A stretch of 64,000 nucleotides of DNA from Paracoccaceae bacterium (GTDB lineage Bacteria; Pseudomonadota; Alphaproteobacteria; Rhodobacterales; Rhodobacteraceae), in the NCBI GenBank assembly GCA_022448245.1, contig JAKVCO010000001.1:62001-126000 (forward strand), given 5' to 3'. Every line of letters starts with the position of its first letter. Positions within the stretch are counted from its first letter, which is position 1. The notes below the pieces were generated by a model, which saw nothing but the letters and a program-made list of their open reading frames with translations, was not told the origin of the DNA and made no database searches. Shown piece by piece: positions 45,754 to 54,822 of this stretch. A program made the translations under genes and the position numbers.

Positions 45754-46268
45754 TGGTGAGAGTATCACTCGTGATCGCGACGGGCCTCGCGCTTGCTGGC
45801 CCGGTCACCGCGACTTCCGCGCAGGCCCAAAGCCTGAACTTCGATGCCAGCGCGACGACGAGCTGCGTTCTCGAAAAAGGGCCGGGGCCAGAGGCGCTGA
45901 TCTGCATTGGGCGATCGGCCGAGATTTGTATGAACACCTCGCCGGGCGGCGGCTCCACCGTTGGCATGTCCGGGTGCCTCAACGGCGAATTCGAGTTCTG
46001 GGACGCGGAGCTGAACAAGGCCTATCAACGCGTCTTGGCCAATGCCAAAGAAGTGGACGCAGAAGGATACGGGCCGCCCGGTGTCAGCCAGGAAGAAGCG
46101 CTGCGCGAGATGCAGCGCGCTTGGATCACCTTCCGCGACGCCCGCTGCGCCTATGAAGCCTCGACATGGGGCGGGGGCACTGGCGCGGGACCCGCAACCG
46201 CCGATTGCTTAATGGAAGAGACCGCGCGTCAGACGCTGAAGCTCCTAAGACAGGTGGGGCTTCAATGA
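45753..46268 (+). CDS. LprI/DUF1311-like exported protein (leucine operon)
   Basis: A 171-residue exported protein with signal peptide ending SAQAQS. The C-terminal half fits the lysozyme-inhibitor LprI N-terminal (DUF1311) pattern: [32 protein letters not shown] and [17 protein letters not shown]. Such domains bind lysozyme in some bacteria; many are uncharacterised. Its start shares one base with the previous stop (TGATG). The link with leucine degradation is not explained. Confidence 0.78.
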   Translation: MVRVSLVIATGLALAGPVTATSAQAQSLNFDASATTSCVLEKGPGPEALICIGRSAEICMNTSPGGGSTVGMSGCLNGEFEFWDAELNKAYQRVLANAKEVDAEGYGPPGVSQEEALREMQRAWITFRDARCAYEASTWGGGTGAGPATADCLMEETARQTLKLLRQVGLQ

Positions 46269-47818
46269 GCCGAACTGACCACGAACACGCCCTTGCCTTG
46301 GTGCGAGAGGCGGCAGCCCACGCAGCCGAAGGGGGCGGAGAGAAGTCCCGCGCGCGCCACCTGAGCCGGGGCAAGATGTTGCCGCGCGACCGTGTGGCAG
46401 GCGTGCTCGATCCGGGCTCAGCGTTTCTCGAGGTTGGTGCTTTAGCGGCCCATGGCATGTATGACGGCGCCGCCCCCTGCGCGGGCGTGATCGCGGGCGT
46501 GGGCACAGTGCAGGGCAGGCTATGCATGGTCATGGCCAACGACGCCACCGTGAAGGGCGGCACCTACTACCCGATGACGGTCAAAAAGCACCTGCGCGCG
46601 CAGGAGATCGCTGCTGAGAACAGGCTGCCGTGCATCTACCTCGTCGATAGCGGCGGGGCGAACCTGCCCAATCAGGATGAGGTGTTCCCGGATCGCGACC
46701 ACTTCGGACGCATCTTCTACAATCAGGCCCGTATGTCCGCTGAGGGCATTCCTCAGATTGCCGCCGTTATGGGATCTTGCACCGCGGGCGGGGCCTACGT
46801 GCCTGCCATGGCTGATGTGTCTATCATCGTGAAGGAGCAGGGGACGATCTTTCTGGCGGGTCCGCCCCTAGTGAAAGCTGCAACCGGCGAAGTGGTGAGC
46901 GCCGAAGAGCTCGGCGGGGGCGACGTGCATACGCGCCTCTCAGGCGTGGTCGATTATCTCGCTGAAGATGATGCCCACGCGCTTGCTCTGGTGCGGGAGG
47001 CGGTACGCAATCTTGGCCCCCAAGACACGCCTCAGACGGCTGACTTCACCGCCCCGCGCAAAGGCATGGATGATCTCTTTGACGTCATCCCCTCCGACCT
47101 CCGCACGCCTTACGACATCCGCGAAGTCATCTCCCGCATCGTCGACGGGGACGGGTTCGACGAATTCAAACCCCGCTTTGGGGAGACATTGGTCACAGGC
47201 TTTGCCCGCATCGAGGGCATGCAATGCGGGATCATCGCCAACAACGGCGTCCTCTTCTCAGAGGCAGCCCAAAAGGGCGCGCACTTTGTAGAGCTCTGCT
47301 CGCAGCGGCGCATCCCGCTGATCTTCTTGCAAAACATCACCGGCTTCATGGTGGGCAAGAAGTACGAAAACGAAGGCATCGCGCGGCACGGGGCCAAGAT
47401 GGTGACGGCGGTGGCCTGCACGAGCGTGCCCAAGATCACGCTCATCGTTGGGGGCTCCTTCGGGGCGGGGAACTACGGCATGGCGGGCCGCGCCTACCAG
47501 CCGCGCTTTCTGTGGACATGGCCCACGTCGCGCACAGCTGTCATGGGCGGGCCGCAGGCGGCGGGTGTGCTCGCCACCGTGCGCCGCGACGCCATCGAGC
47601 GGAAGGGCGAGAGCTGGTCTGCCGAGGAAGAGGCCGCTTTCAAACAACCCACCCTCGACCAGTTCGAGGAGCAATCGCACCCGCTTTTTGCCTCGGCCCG
47701 GCTTTGGGACGACGGCGTTATCGACCCGACAGACAGCCGCCGCGTCTTGGCGCTGTCGCTCCGCGCCGCGCTCAACGCCCCCATCGAGGAAACACGCTTC
47801 GGCGTGTTCCGTATGTGA
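46265..47818 (+). CDS. mccB: Methylcrotonyl-CoA carboxylase, carboxyltransferase (beta) subunit
   Basis: A 517-residue carboxyltransferase that moves CO2 from biotin to 3-methylcrotonyl-CoA. Crotonase-like halves are visible: [76 protein letters not shown] and [16 protein letters not shown]. The sequence and the ivd/HMG-CoA lyase context favour MCC over propionyl-CoA carboxylase. ATG 46265 overlaps the previous stop by four bases. It is separated from mccA by two small genes. Confidence 0.93.
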   Translation: MSRTDHEHALALVREAAAHAAEGGGEKSRARHLSRGKMLPRDRVAGVLDPGSAFLEVGALAAHGMYDGAAPCAGVIAGVGTVQGRLCMVMANDATVKGGTYYPMTVKKHLRAQEIAAENRLPCIYLVDSGGANLPNQDEVFPDRDHFGRIFYNQARMSAEGIPQIAAVMGSCTAGGAYVPAMADVSIIVKEQGTIFLAGPPLVKAATGEVVSAEELGGGDVHTRLSGVVDYLAEDDAHALALVREAVRNLGPQDTPQTADFTAPRKGMDDLFDVIPSDLRTPYDIREVISRIVDGDGFDEFKPRFGETLVTGFARIEGMQCGIIANNGVLFSEAAQKGAHFVELCSQRRIPLIFLQNITGFMVGKKYENEGIARHGAKMVTAVACTSVPKITLIVGGSFGAGNYGMAGRAYQPRFLWTWPTSRTAVMGGPQAAGVLATVRRDAIERKGESWSAEEEAAFKQPTLDQFEEQSHPLFASARLWDDGVIDPTDSRRVLALSLRAALNAPIEETRFGVFRM

Positions 47819-48216
47819 TGGATCTTACAGCGAAATATCCCGGGGCCGTGACCTTCAAGTTCGGCGGCAGTGAGTGGCTGTGTAACGATCTCGCGCAACG
47901 CGTGATCGACGGCAAGAAGCGCGCCACCTGCGGCGCGATGCGCGACTTTCAGGAGGGGGGCGAGGCGCTTCCCGTCGAAGGCCGCTGTGATATCGTGTTC
48001 TGGTGGGACGACACGCCCGCAGCCGTCATCGAAACGCGCCGCGTATTCTACCGCAAGTTCAAGGATATGGACGAAGACTTCGCGCTTAAAGAGGGCGAAA
48101 ATGATGACCTTGCGGGCTGGCAACGCGACCACCGCGCCTACTTTGAACGCAACGGCGGATGGTCCGAAGACATGGACCTCGTCTGCGAAGAATTCGAGGT
48201 GGTGGAAGTGCTATGA
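47818..48216 (+). CDS. ASCH-domain protein
   Basis: A 132-residue small cytoplasmic protein matching the ASCH (PUA-like RNA/nucleotide-binding) fold. DLAQRVIDGKKRATCGAM contains the GKKRAT core, and ALKEGENDDLAGWQRDHRAYF the C-terminal helix. Some ASCH proteins are N4-acetylcytidine amidohydrolases or RNA-binding regulators. The start shares one base with the mccB stop. Its presence inside the carboxylase operon may reflect convenience or post-transcriptional control; function here is unknown. Confidence 0.78.
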   Translation: MDLTAKYPGAVTFKFGGSEWLCNDLAQRVIDGKKRATCGAMRDFQEGGEALPVEGRCDIVFWWDDTPAAVIETRRVFYRKFKDMDEDFALKEGENDDLAGWQRDHRAYFERNGGWSEDMDLVCEEFEVVEVL

Positions 48217-48698
48217 GCGACAAGAAAACGATCCTGACTGAACCCGATGCGATGGGCCGTCACTGGGTCTACGTGACCCCGGCCGAGGCACACGCGCACC
48301 CCAAGGGCGGACCGGGACCACTGGAATACGGCATGGCGCTTTGGTTCGCGCTCATTGCCGCGTTCGAGGCGGTGATTAACCTGGGCTATGGGCAGTTTGG
48401 GATCGTCCAGCTGGTCTTCACGGCGCTCATGGTGAGTTGCGCTGTGGGCCTCATCCTGCGCACGCCATGGGCGATGGTGCTCGCCGTGCTTTTGGCCGTG
48501 CGGGAGATGTTTGGCTTTGTTCAGCTGATCGGTGGAGGCGCCTTTGAAGTGCCGCCGCTGCTGGCGCTTTACGGCGTCATCAACGCCATCATTGGCATCG
48601 GCATCGTTTTCTACATGGTCGAGGGCGACCGACCGAACTTGACTTACAGGCACCGCTACCGCTCGTACCGGGCCGAACGCGAGGCTGGCGATGATTAA
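48213..48698 (+). CDS. Four-helix membrane protein of unknown function (leucine operon)
   Basis: A 161-residue protein with a soluble N-terminus (about 38 residues, His-rich near TPAEAHAHPKGG) and four hydrophobic segments between about 40 and 136. A basic C-terminal tail (YRHRYRSYRAERE) follows. The family is not recognised. Its start overlaps the ASCH gene by four bases and its end overlaps mccA by eight. Confidence 0.7.
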   Translation: MSDKKTILTEPDAMGRHWVYVTPAEAHAHPKGGPGPLEYGMALWFALIAAFEAVINLGYGQFGIVQLVFTALMVSCAVGLILRTPWAMVLAVLLAVREMFGFVQLIGGGAFEVPPLLALYGVINAIIGIGIVFYMVEGDRPNLTYRHRYRSYRAEREAGDD

Positions 48699-50607
48699 GA
48701 CACTCCTCATTGCAAACCGTGGTGAGATCGCGGTGCGCATCGCGCGAACAGCGCGGGAGATGGGGATCCGCACGGTCGCGGTATTCTCGGATGTGGATCG
48801 TGATGCGGCCCATGTAGCGGCCTGCGACGCCGCCGTCGCGTTGGGCGGCCAGACCCCGGCGGAGAGCTATCTGCGCCAAGACGCGATCCTCGAGGCCGCA
48901 AAAGCAACAGGCGCCAGCGCCATCCACCCGGGCTATGGCTTCTCGTCAGAAAACCCCGACTTTGTTGAAAAATGTGAGGCGGCGGGCATCACGTTCGTGG
49001 GTCCATCGGCCAAGGCGATCCGAGCGATGGGCCTCAAAGACGCAGCCAAGAAGCTGATGGAGGAGGCAGGCGTGCCCGTGGTGCCTGGCTACCATGGCGC
49101 AGACCAAGACCCAGCTCTGCTGGCCGGCGAAGCCGAAAAGATCGGCTATCCCGTTTTGATCAAGGCTGTCGCTGGTGGCGGTGGCAAAGGCATGCGGCTC
49201 GTGGAACGCAGGGCCGAATTCTCGGAGGCGCTCAAAGCGGCGCAATCAGAGGCACAGGGCGCTTTCGGCAACGCGGACGTGCTCATCGAGAAATTCGTCA
49301 GCACCCCGCGCCATATCGAGCTGCAGGTCTTTGGCGATGGCACGCGCGCTGTTCACCTCTACGAGCGCGATTGCTCCCTCCAACGTCGGCATCAGAAGGT
49401 TATCGAGGAGGCGCCTGCGCCCGGTATGACGCCCGAGATGCGCGAGGCCATGGGGCAGGCCGCTGTCCGTGCAGCCGAGGCCATTAACTACAGCGGCGCT
49501 GGTACGATTGAGTTTATCGTCGACGCCTCTGACGGCCTGCGCCCCGACCGCTTCTATTTCATGGAGATGAACACCCGTCTCCAGGTGGAACATCCCGTCA
49601 CCGAGGAGATCACGGGCATCGATCTCGTGCGTTGGCAGCTTGAGGTCGCAGGCGGCAAGCCGTTGCCCGCAGAGCAAAGCGATATCACCATCAAGGGTCA
49701 TGCTTTCGAAGCGCGCCTTTATGCAGAGGACGCAGCGGCGGGGTTCTTGCCGGCAACAGGTCGTCTAACGCGGTTGAAGTTCGCGGGCGCCCGCGTCGAT
49801 TCCGGGGTGCGTGAAGGCGACACCATCAGCCCTTTCTATGATCCCATGATCGCGAAGGTGATCGAGGTTGGCCCGGACCGTGCACAAGCGCTCGCCGCGC
49901 TCGACCAGACGCTCAGTTCCATCGAGGTTGCGGGCGTGACGACAAACCTCGGATTCCTACGCCGTCTTTCACGTGTTCCTGCCTTCGTTGCCGGTGAAGT
50001 CGATACGGGTCTTATCGCGCGGGAGGGGGAGTCGTTGATGGCGAACCCGGTGCCTTGCGAGAAGACCCGCGCCTTGGCAGCGCTCGGCGCGCTTGGGTTT
50101 GCGGACGGGCTTGAGACAGGCTTGGGTTTTGCTATCTGGCAGCCGATGCGACACAAGGTAGAGCTGCGCTTTGCCGATGAAACCATTGAGTTGGAAGTGA
50201 TTTTCCACGGCGACAGGGCCAGCGTGAATGGTGTGGACGTCGCATGGCGGGGCGATCGCTGGTGGATCAATGGCGCACCAACCGCCGCCCGCATTCATCG
50301 CGATCCTGCTCAGGTCACCGTTTTTTTCGGGACATCTTACGTCTTTGAGCTGCCTGATCCGCTGGCGCGCGGGGGCGCGGGAACCGGTGCTGATGTGATC
50401 GAGGCACCCATGCCGGGGCTTTTGCGCGATGTCATGGCTCAAGAAGGACAGCTCGTCACGGAAGGGGACCCTCTCGCCATTTTTGAGGCGATGAAGATGG
50501 AACACACGCTGCGCGCGCCTCGCGACGGCGTGGTCTCAGAGGTGCTGTCGCAGGCCGGAGCGCAGGTTGAGGCCGGCGCTCCGATCATCCGGTTGGAGGA
50601 CGCATGA
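48691..50607 (+). CDS. mccA: Methylcrotonyl-CoA carboxylase, biotin carboxylase/BCCP (alpha) subunit
   Basis: A 638-residue subunit combining biotin carboxylase (ANRGEIAVRIARTARE at the start, KAVAGGGGKGMRLVE near 155, MEMNTRLQVEHPVTE near 290) with a linker and a C-terminal biotinyl domain. The biotin-accepting Lys lies in EAMKMEHTLRAP near 605. It carboxylates biotin with bicarbonate and ATP. BirA, which would attach the biotin, is encoded at 60688. It overlaps the membrane-protein gene by eight bases and the GST gene by four. Confidence 0.94.
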   Translation: MIKTLLIANRGEIAVRIARTAREMGIRTVAVFSDVDRDAAHVAACDAAVALGGQTPAESYLRQDAILEAAKATGASAIHPGYGFSSENPDFVEKCEAAGITFVGPSAKAIRAMGLKDAAKKLMEEAGVPVVPGYHGADQDPALLAGEAEKIGYPVLIKAVAGGGGKGMRLVERRAEFSEALKAAQSEAQGAFGNADVLIEKFVSTPRHIELQVFGDGTRAVHLYERDCSLQRRHQKVIEEAPAPGMTPEMREAMGQAAVRAAEAINYSGAGTIEFIVDASDGLRPDRFYFMEMNTRLQVEHPVTEEITGIDLVRWQLEVAGGKPLPAEQSDITIKGHAFEARLYAEDAAAGFLPATGRLTRLKFAGARVDSGVREGDTISPFYDPMIAKVIEVGPDRAQALAALDQTLSSIEVAGVTTNLGFLRRLSRVPAFVAGEVDTGLIAREGESLMANPVPCEKTRALAALGALGFADGLETGLGFAIWQPMRHKVELRFADETIELEVIFHGDRASVNGVDVAWRGDRWWINGAPTAARIHRDPAQVTVFFGTSYVFELPDPLARGGAGTGADVIEAPMPGLLRDVMAQEGQLVTEGDPLAIFEAMKMEHTLRAPRDGVVSEVLSQAGAQVEAGAPIIRLEDA

Positions 50608-51251
50608 TCCGTCTTCACCATTGCCCGCAGACCCGTTCCATGCGGGCGCTGTGGCTCCTTCACGAGCTGGGCGTGGATTTTGAGGTGCAGGAATGGCCTT
50701 TCGACAAGACGCTGCGGTCGCCGGAGTTCCGCGCCCTCAATCCTGCGGGTCGGATTCCAGCTCTGGAACTCGATGGTGAGACGATCTGGGAATCCGGTGC
50801 GATGATCGAGGTCTTGTGCGAGCGGTTCCCGGAGGCGGGGCTGGGCCGCGACGCTGGTCACCCCGAACGGGCACGTTTTCTGACGTGGATCCACTTTGCG
50901 GAGACGATCAGCCAGCACGCCGCGGCCTTGACCCAGCAACATGTGGCGTTGCGCGACGATGCCATGCGGTCGCCCATCGTGATGCAGCTCGAGGCTGCGC
51001 GCATTGGCAAATGCTATGCCGCGCTTGAAGAACACTTGGGCGAGTATCTCCTTGATGCGTTCTCGGCGGCCGATATTGCCGTGGGGCAAGCCGTCTACAT
51101 GGCGCGCCATTTCAAAGCGTTGGACGGCTACCCTAAGACCCTCGCGTGGTATGATCGCATCACAGCGCGTCCGCCTTTTGCGTCCTCTCTGCCGGGCGAG
51201 GCGAAGCTTTACCCTCAAGACTTCTACGAGGCTTGGGAGGTGGTGGAATGA
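50604..51251 (+). CDS. Glutathione S-transferase family protein
   Basis: A 215-residue cytosolic GST-like protein. The thioredoxin-fold domain has CPQTRSMRALWLLHELGVDF, NPAGRIPALEL with the cis-Pro, and ESGAMIEVLCERFP (the Glu-Ser glutathione contact). An all-helical domain follows with FSAADIAVGQAVYMA near 150. GSTs are recurrent members of branched-chain acyl-CoA operons in Rhodobacteraceae, perhaps protecting against reactive enoyl-CoA intermediates (inference). It overlaps both neighbours by four bases. Confidence 0.86.
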   Translation: MIRLHHCPQTRSMRALWLLHELGVDFEVQEWPFDKTLRSPEFRALNPAGRIPALELDGETIWESGAMIEVLCERFPEAGLGRDAGHPERARFLTWIHFAETISQHAAALTQQHVALRDDAMRSPIVMQLEAARIGKCYAALEEHLGEYLLDAFSAADIAVGQAVYMARHFKALDGYPKTLAWYDRITARPPFASSLPGEAKLYPQDFYEAWEVVE

Positions 51252-52132
51252 CCGCCAAGGCAGGTCAGGACCACGTAGAGATCGTGGAGGTCGGCCCCCG
51301 CGACGGGTTGCAGAATGAGAAGGCTGTCATCTCGGTCGCTCAGAAGGCGGAGCTGATCCATGCCTGTGCGGCTGCCGGGCAGAAATCCATCGAGATGGGG
51401 TCTTTCGTGAACCCTGAACGTGTGCCGCAGATGGCCGATACTGGCGCAGTGATGCGCGCGGTGGGGGCGCTTGAGGGGGTACGGGGTATCGTTCTTGTCC
51501 CGACGGTGCGGCGCCTGCAGGAATATATCCTTGTGCGCGCTCAGGCGCAGTTCGACATGGGCGAGATCGCCGTTTTCGTGAGCGCTACGGAGGCTTTCAG
51601 CCAAGCAAATCTGGGATGTTCGGTGGATGAAAGCCTGTCGCGTGTGGCCGCGATAATGGACAAAGTGCCCGAAGACGTTGCCGTGCGCGGCTACATCAGC
51701 TGTGTGACCGATTGCCCGTTTGAAGGGTTGGTAGACCCCGTCGTCGTCAGTGCCATTGCGGGCCGTCTGCAGGACTTAGGCTGCGATACCCTCGCGCTCG
51801 CTGATACGATCGGAAAGGGCACGCCGGACAGGGTAGGCACCGTATTTGAAGGGGCGCTGAAGCATTGGTCGCCCGGTCAGGTGGGCGCGCATTTTCACGA
51901 CACGGTCGGGCTGGCGCTTGCCAATGTGGATGTGGCCTTGGGGCAGGGCGTGCGATCCTTCGATAGCTCGGTCGCGGGCCTTGGCGGGTGCCCCTACGCG
52001 CCCGGTGCGCCGGGGAACTTGGCCACGGAGGCGCTCTTGGCGCATCTGAGTGCTGCGGGCTACGAGACCGGGGTTGATGCTGAGAGATTGACGGATGCGG
52101 CCGGAATGGCGCGACAAATGGTGGGACGCTGA
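51248..52132 (+). CDS. Hydroxymethylglutaryl-CoA lyase
   Basis: A 294-residue TIM-barrel enzyme cleaving HMG-CoA to acetyl-CoA and acetoacetate, the last step of leucine breakdown. VEIVEVGPRDGLQNEKAVIS holds the metal/catalytic Arg-Asp motif, SFVNPERVPQMADT follows, and GLGGCPYAPGAPGNLATEAL is the signature with the catalytic Cys. HFHDTVGLALANVD supplies the His metal ligands. ATG 51248 overlaps the GST stop by four bases. Equivalent genes are called mvaB or liuE. Confidence 0.94.
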   Translation: MTAKAGQDHVEIVEVGPRDGLQNEKAVISVAQKAELIHACAAAGQKSIEMGSFVNPERVPQMADTGAVMRAVGALEGVRGIVLVPTVRRLQEYILVRAQAQFDMGEIAVFVSATEAFSQANLGCSVDESLSRVAAIMDKVPEDVAVRGYISCVTDCPFEGLVDPVVVSAIAGRLQDLGCDTLALADTIGKGTPDRVGTVFEGALKHWSPGQVGAHFHDTVGLALANVDVALGQGVRSFDSSVAGLGGCPYAPGAPGNLATEALLAHLSAAGYETGVDAERLTDAAGMARQMVGR

Positions 52133-52133
52133 G

Positions 52134-52907
52134 ATGGTGATTGAGGTCGATACTGACGCCCGTGGGGTGATGACGCTTTGGCTGAACAGGCCCGATGTGC
52201 ACAACGCCATGAGCGCCGAGATGATGGATGCGATCTCCGACACGATCGCGCCGCTGACGCCTGGGGGGCACGTGCGTGTCGTGGTGCTTGCTGGACGTGG
52301 TGAGAGTTTCTGCGCGGGCGGCGATCTGGGCTGGATGCGCGCGCAGTTCTCTGCGCCGCCCGAGGCGCGTTTGTCCGAGGCGCGACGGCTCAGCAATATG
52401 CTCGGGGTGCTCCATGGCTGTGATCTGCCGGTTATTGGTCGGCTGCATGGCAATGCGTTTGGCGGTGGCGTCGGATTGGCCTGCGTCTGTGACTCAGCCT
52501 TTGGCGCGGAGGGCGTGCTCTTAGGGCTAACGGAGACGCGCCTTGGCCTTATCCCCGCGACCATCGGGCCCTATGTCGCGGCGCGGCTGGGCCCGCGCCT
52601 GCGGTCAGTCTTCATGTCATCGCGCGTTTTTGGGGCGCAGGAGGGGGCTGGGCTTGGTCTGTTGGCGGAGGTGGTGGCCTCTGATGCATTGGAGGCGCGC
52701 GTGGAAAAGGAAGTGCGCGCTTATTTAGGATGCGCGCCGGGGGCAGTGGCCGATGCCAAGCGGCTTGCGCGGATGCTAGCCCCTGGGCCGGACGCGGACA
52801 CGATTGAGAAAGCGCTGCGCGCATTGGTTGCGCGCTGGGAGAGCGAGGAAGCTGTCGAGGGGGTAGGGGCCTTCTTTGAAAAGCGCCCGCCGGCCTGGAA
52901 ACTTTGA
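52134..52907 (+). CDS. Enoyl-CoA hydratase (probable methylglutaconyl-CoA hydratase)
   Basis: A 257-residue crotonase-family protein. The oxyanion-hole segments are AGRGESFCAGGDLGWMR near 60 and LHGNAFGGGVGLACVCD near 105, with the catalytic acidic region LTETRLGLIPATIGPYV near 133. Operon position between HMG-CoA lyase and the operon end fits methylglutaconyl-CoA hydratase (LiuC), which links the MCC product to HMG-CoA. It starts one base after the previous stop. Confidence 0.88.
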   Translation: MVIEVDTDARGVMTLWLNRPDVHNAMSAEMMDAISDTIAPLTPGGHVRVVVLAGRGESFCAGGDLGWMRAQFSAPPEARLSEARRLSNMLGVLHGCDLPVIGRLHGNAFGGGVGLACVCDSAFGAEGVLLGLTETRLGLIPATIGPYVAARLGPRLRSVFMSSRVFGAQEGAGLGLLAEVVASDALEARVEKEVRAYLGCAPGAVADAKRLARMLAPGPDADTIEKALRALVARWESEEAVEGVGAFFEKRPPAWKL

Positions 52908-52939
52908 TTTTCGCCAGCGTTAGGCGCAGTTGTTCCTGT

Positions 52940-52986
52940 CCGGGGCGGGTCGGCTCCCACCCACCCACCCCGCCGACCCGCCCCGG
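52940..52986. terminator. Long GC hairpin with C-tract/G-quadruplex loop after the leucine operon
   Basis: A perfect 15-base inverted repeat (52940-52954 and 52972-52986) encloses a 17-base loop with four C-tracts. On the minus strand the loop reads GGGGTGGGTGGGTGGG, a canonical single-base-loop G-quadruplex motif. The element lies 32 bases after the operon's last stop codon. No T-run follows, so it would act by structure rather than as a standard intrinsic terminator. Confidence 0.6.
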
Positions 52987-53048
52987 ATGCGGCCGCGCCT
53001 AGGCAGATATGCTTTGACCCCGCACTTGGGGCGCGACATCCTCACGGC

Positions 53049-53927
53049 ATGGATCAGGCATTTCTCTATTGCGTTGGCGCCACGAAGGCGGGGACGTCGT
53101 GGCTTTACCGCACGTTGGCGGATCGACCGGATGTCGCGCTGAGTGCAGTCAAGGAGACGCATTTCTGGGATACCCGCGACCCTGACGCGCGCCGTGCGCA
53201 GATCGAGGCCTTTGAGCGCCAGTTGCGCCGTTTCGGGACGTTGTGCACTGAGGCTGAAGAGCGCGGGCAGGGCTGGAAAGTTGCCAACATGAGCCGTCGC
53301 ATGGCGGACATGAACCGGTTGATCGCGATGATGCAGGACGGCTCTGAGGAGGCGTATCTGAACTATGTCACGGCACCAGCCGTCGCTGAGACGCGTCTCG
53401 TCGGGGATATCTGCCCTGCTTACGGGCTTTTGTCTACTGGGACGCTGTCGGAGATGTTGGGGGCGGTGCCTGAGGCGCGGTTCCTCTATCTCATCAGGGA
53501 ACCCGTATCGCGCCTTTGGTCGGCAGTGCGCATGCAGGCAGATCGCCAGCTGCAGCCGGGGCAGACGGTAGAGCAGAAGGCGCACAACATCTTGCATCGC
53601 GTCCTCAACAAGGGCGTGGAGACGCATCTGACGGCCCGTGGTGATTACGCCGGAACCGTTGCGCGCCTGCGGGCGGTGGTTCCCGCAGAGCAGCTGCGCG
53701 TGATGTACATGGAAGAGCTGGTGACAGATGCAGGCTATGCGTCATTGTGCGGCTGGCTCGGGTTGCCCGAAGTGCGCGCGCCCGTCTCAGAGAAGGTGCA
53801 CGAGGGGCAAGCCATCGTCATTCGACCCGATCTCGCAGAAGAGGCGGCGCGCCAGCTGGCGTCGCAGTATGCCTTTGCGGAGGCCGAGGTCGGCCCTTTG
53901 CCTGATGCGTGGCGGGCGAGAGCATGA
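53049..53927 (+). CDS. Sulfotransferase family protein
   Basis: A 292-residue PAPS-dependent sulfotransferase-like protein. VGATKAGTSWLYRTLADRPD near 9-28 is the 5'-phosphosulfate loop and YLIREPVSRLWSAVRMQ near 147 the 3'-phosphate region with Arg and Ser. SAVKETHFWD is also characteristic. It resembles bacterial sulfotransferases acting on lipids or polysaccharides; the acceptor is unknown. Unlike the frameshifted relative at 21933, this copy is intact. Its stop overlaps the next start (ATGA). Confidence 0.85.
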   Translation: MDQAFLYCVGATKAGTSWLYRTLADRPDVALSAVKETHFWDTRDPDARRAQIEAFERQLRRFGTLCTEAEERGQGWKVANMSRRMADMNRLIAMMQDGSEEAYLNYVTAPAVAETRLVGDICPAYGLLSTGTLSEMLGAVPEARFLYLIREPVSRLWSAVRMQADRQLQPGQTVEQKAHNILHRVLNKGVETHLTARGDYAGTVARLRAVVPAEQLRVMYMEELVTDAGYASLCGWLGLPEVRAPVSEKVHEGQAIVIRPDLAEEAARQLASQYAFAEAEVGPLPDAWRARA

Positions 53928-54289
53928 GTTGGTCCTTCGCTCTTGCCGGCGCGATGACGCTCTTGGCGCTGGCGCTCATTTTCCAACTGATCCGGTGTTG
54001 GCTGGTTGATCCCGAAGCCGCCAAGCGGTTGAGCAGTCACGACCCAACACAATTCGCTGAAGTGATGGCGGGACGCTATGCCTTCATGGCGGTCATGCTC
54101 GTGGGAGGATTTCTCCTAGGCGGATTGGCGATGCTGGCCTTCGTCTTTGCGGCTTTGGGCGCTGTCGGCTTTTACGACGGGTGGGTCTATCACCGGGTGG
54201 GCAAGCCAACAGGCAAGCATCTTCAGGCAGGGGCCGCAGGCATTGCTGCCTCGATTGCCTGTCTTGCACTTTGGATTGCGGTCGCATGA
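53924..54289 (+). CDS. Small membrane protein, paralogue A
   Basis: A 121-residue protein with three to four hydrophobic segments. After the first helix come LVDPEAAKRL and FAEVMAGRYAFMAVML, then GFYDGWVYHRVGKPTGKHLQ and a last helix. The order and motifs (MxGRY, YxRxGxPxGxHL) match the next gene, so the two are tandem paralogues. No family was recognised. It overlaps the sulfotransferase stop by four bases. Confidence 0.72.
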   Translation: MSWSFALAGAMTLLALALIFQLIRCWLVDPEAAKRLSSHDPTQFAEVMAGRYAFMAVMLVGGFLLGGLAMLAFVFAALGAVGFYDGWVYHRVGKPTGKHLQAGAAGIAASIACLALWIAVA

Positions 54290-54356
54290 ACACACCGCGC
54301 CATCAACGCGTGCGGTGATGCTTGACGGCCCGAGCCGCTCGGGGCAGGGCTCAAGC

Positions 54357-54719
54357 ATGTCTATATTTGCTGCCATTTACGCTTTCGTCGCCATTGTGAC
54401 CCTTACCGTCACAGGGGGCATCTTCATGCTCATGCTGCGTGACCCCCACGGAGGTCTCGAAAAGCTCAAGCACAGGGCCGAGGATTTGCCTCACGTCATG
54501 ACGGGGCGCTACCTGACCTTCTTCACGCTCACCGTTATGACCGTGCTTTACGGGGACTTTCTGGTGATGCTGGGACTGCAGCTTGCCTTCATTGTCGCCT
54601 CACTTGCGGATACCTTCATCTATGCCCGCCGTGGCCATCCCTATGGCAGCCACCTGATGGCGGCCTTTGCCTCGGCGGTTGCTGCGTGCCTTTGTGCCTA
54701 CGCGCTGACCATTAGCTGA
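54357..54719 (+). CDS. Small membrane protein, paralogue B
   Basis: A 120-residue protein with the same layout as paralogue A: an N-terminal helix, LRDPHGGLEKL, LPHVMTGRYLTFFTL, then DTFIYARRGHPYGSHLM and a final helix. ATG 54357 is used. An in-frame ATG at 54318 would add 13 residues. Function is unknown; these could be small integral components of an envelope complex, but nothing in the sequence identifies one. Confidence 0.7.
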   Translation: MSIFAAIYAFVAIVTLTVTGGIFMLMLRDPHGGLEKLKHRAEDLPHVMTGRYLTFFTLTVMTVLYGDFLVMLGLQLAFIVASLADTFIYARRGHPYGSHLMAAFASAVAACLCAYALTIS

Positions 54720-54822
54720 CAAAGGGCTTAGATCTTTCCCCGTGTCAGGGGGAGAGACACAACAACCTTCACGTGCTAAAAGCCGCACAACGCAGGGCGA
54801 ACCAAGTTAAGGAGAATGTCCC

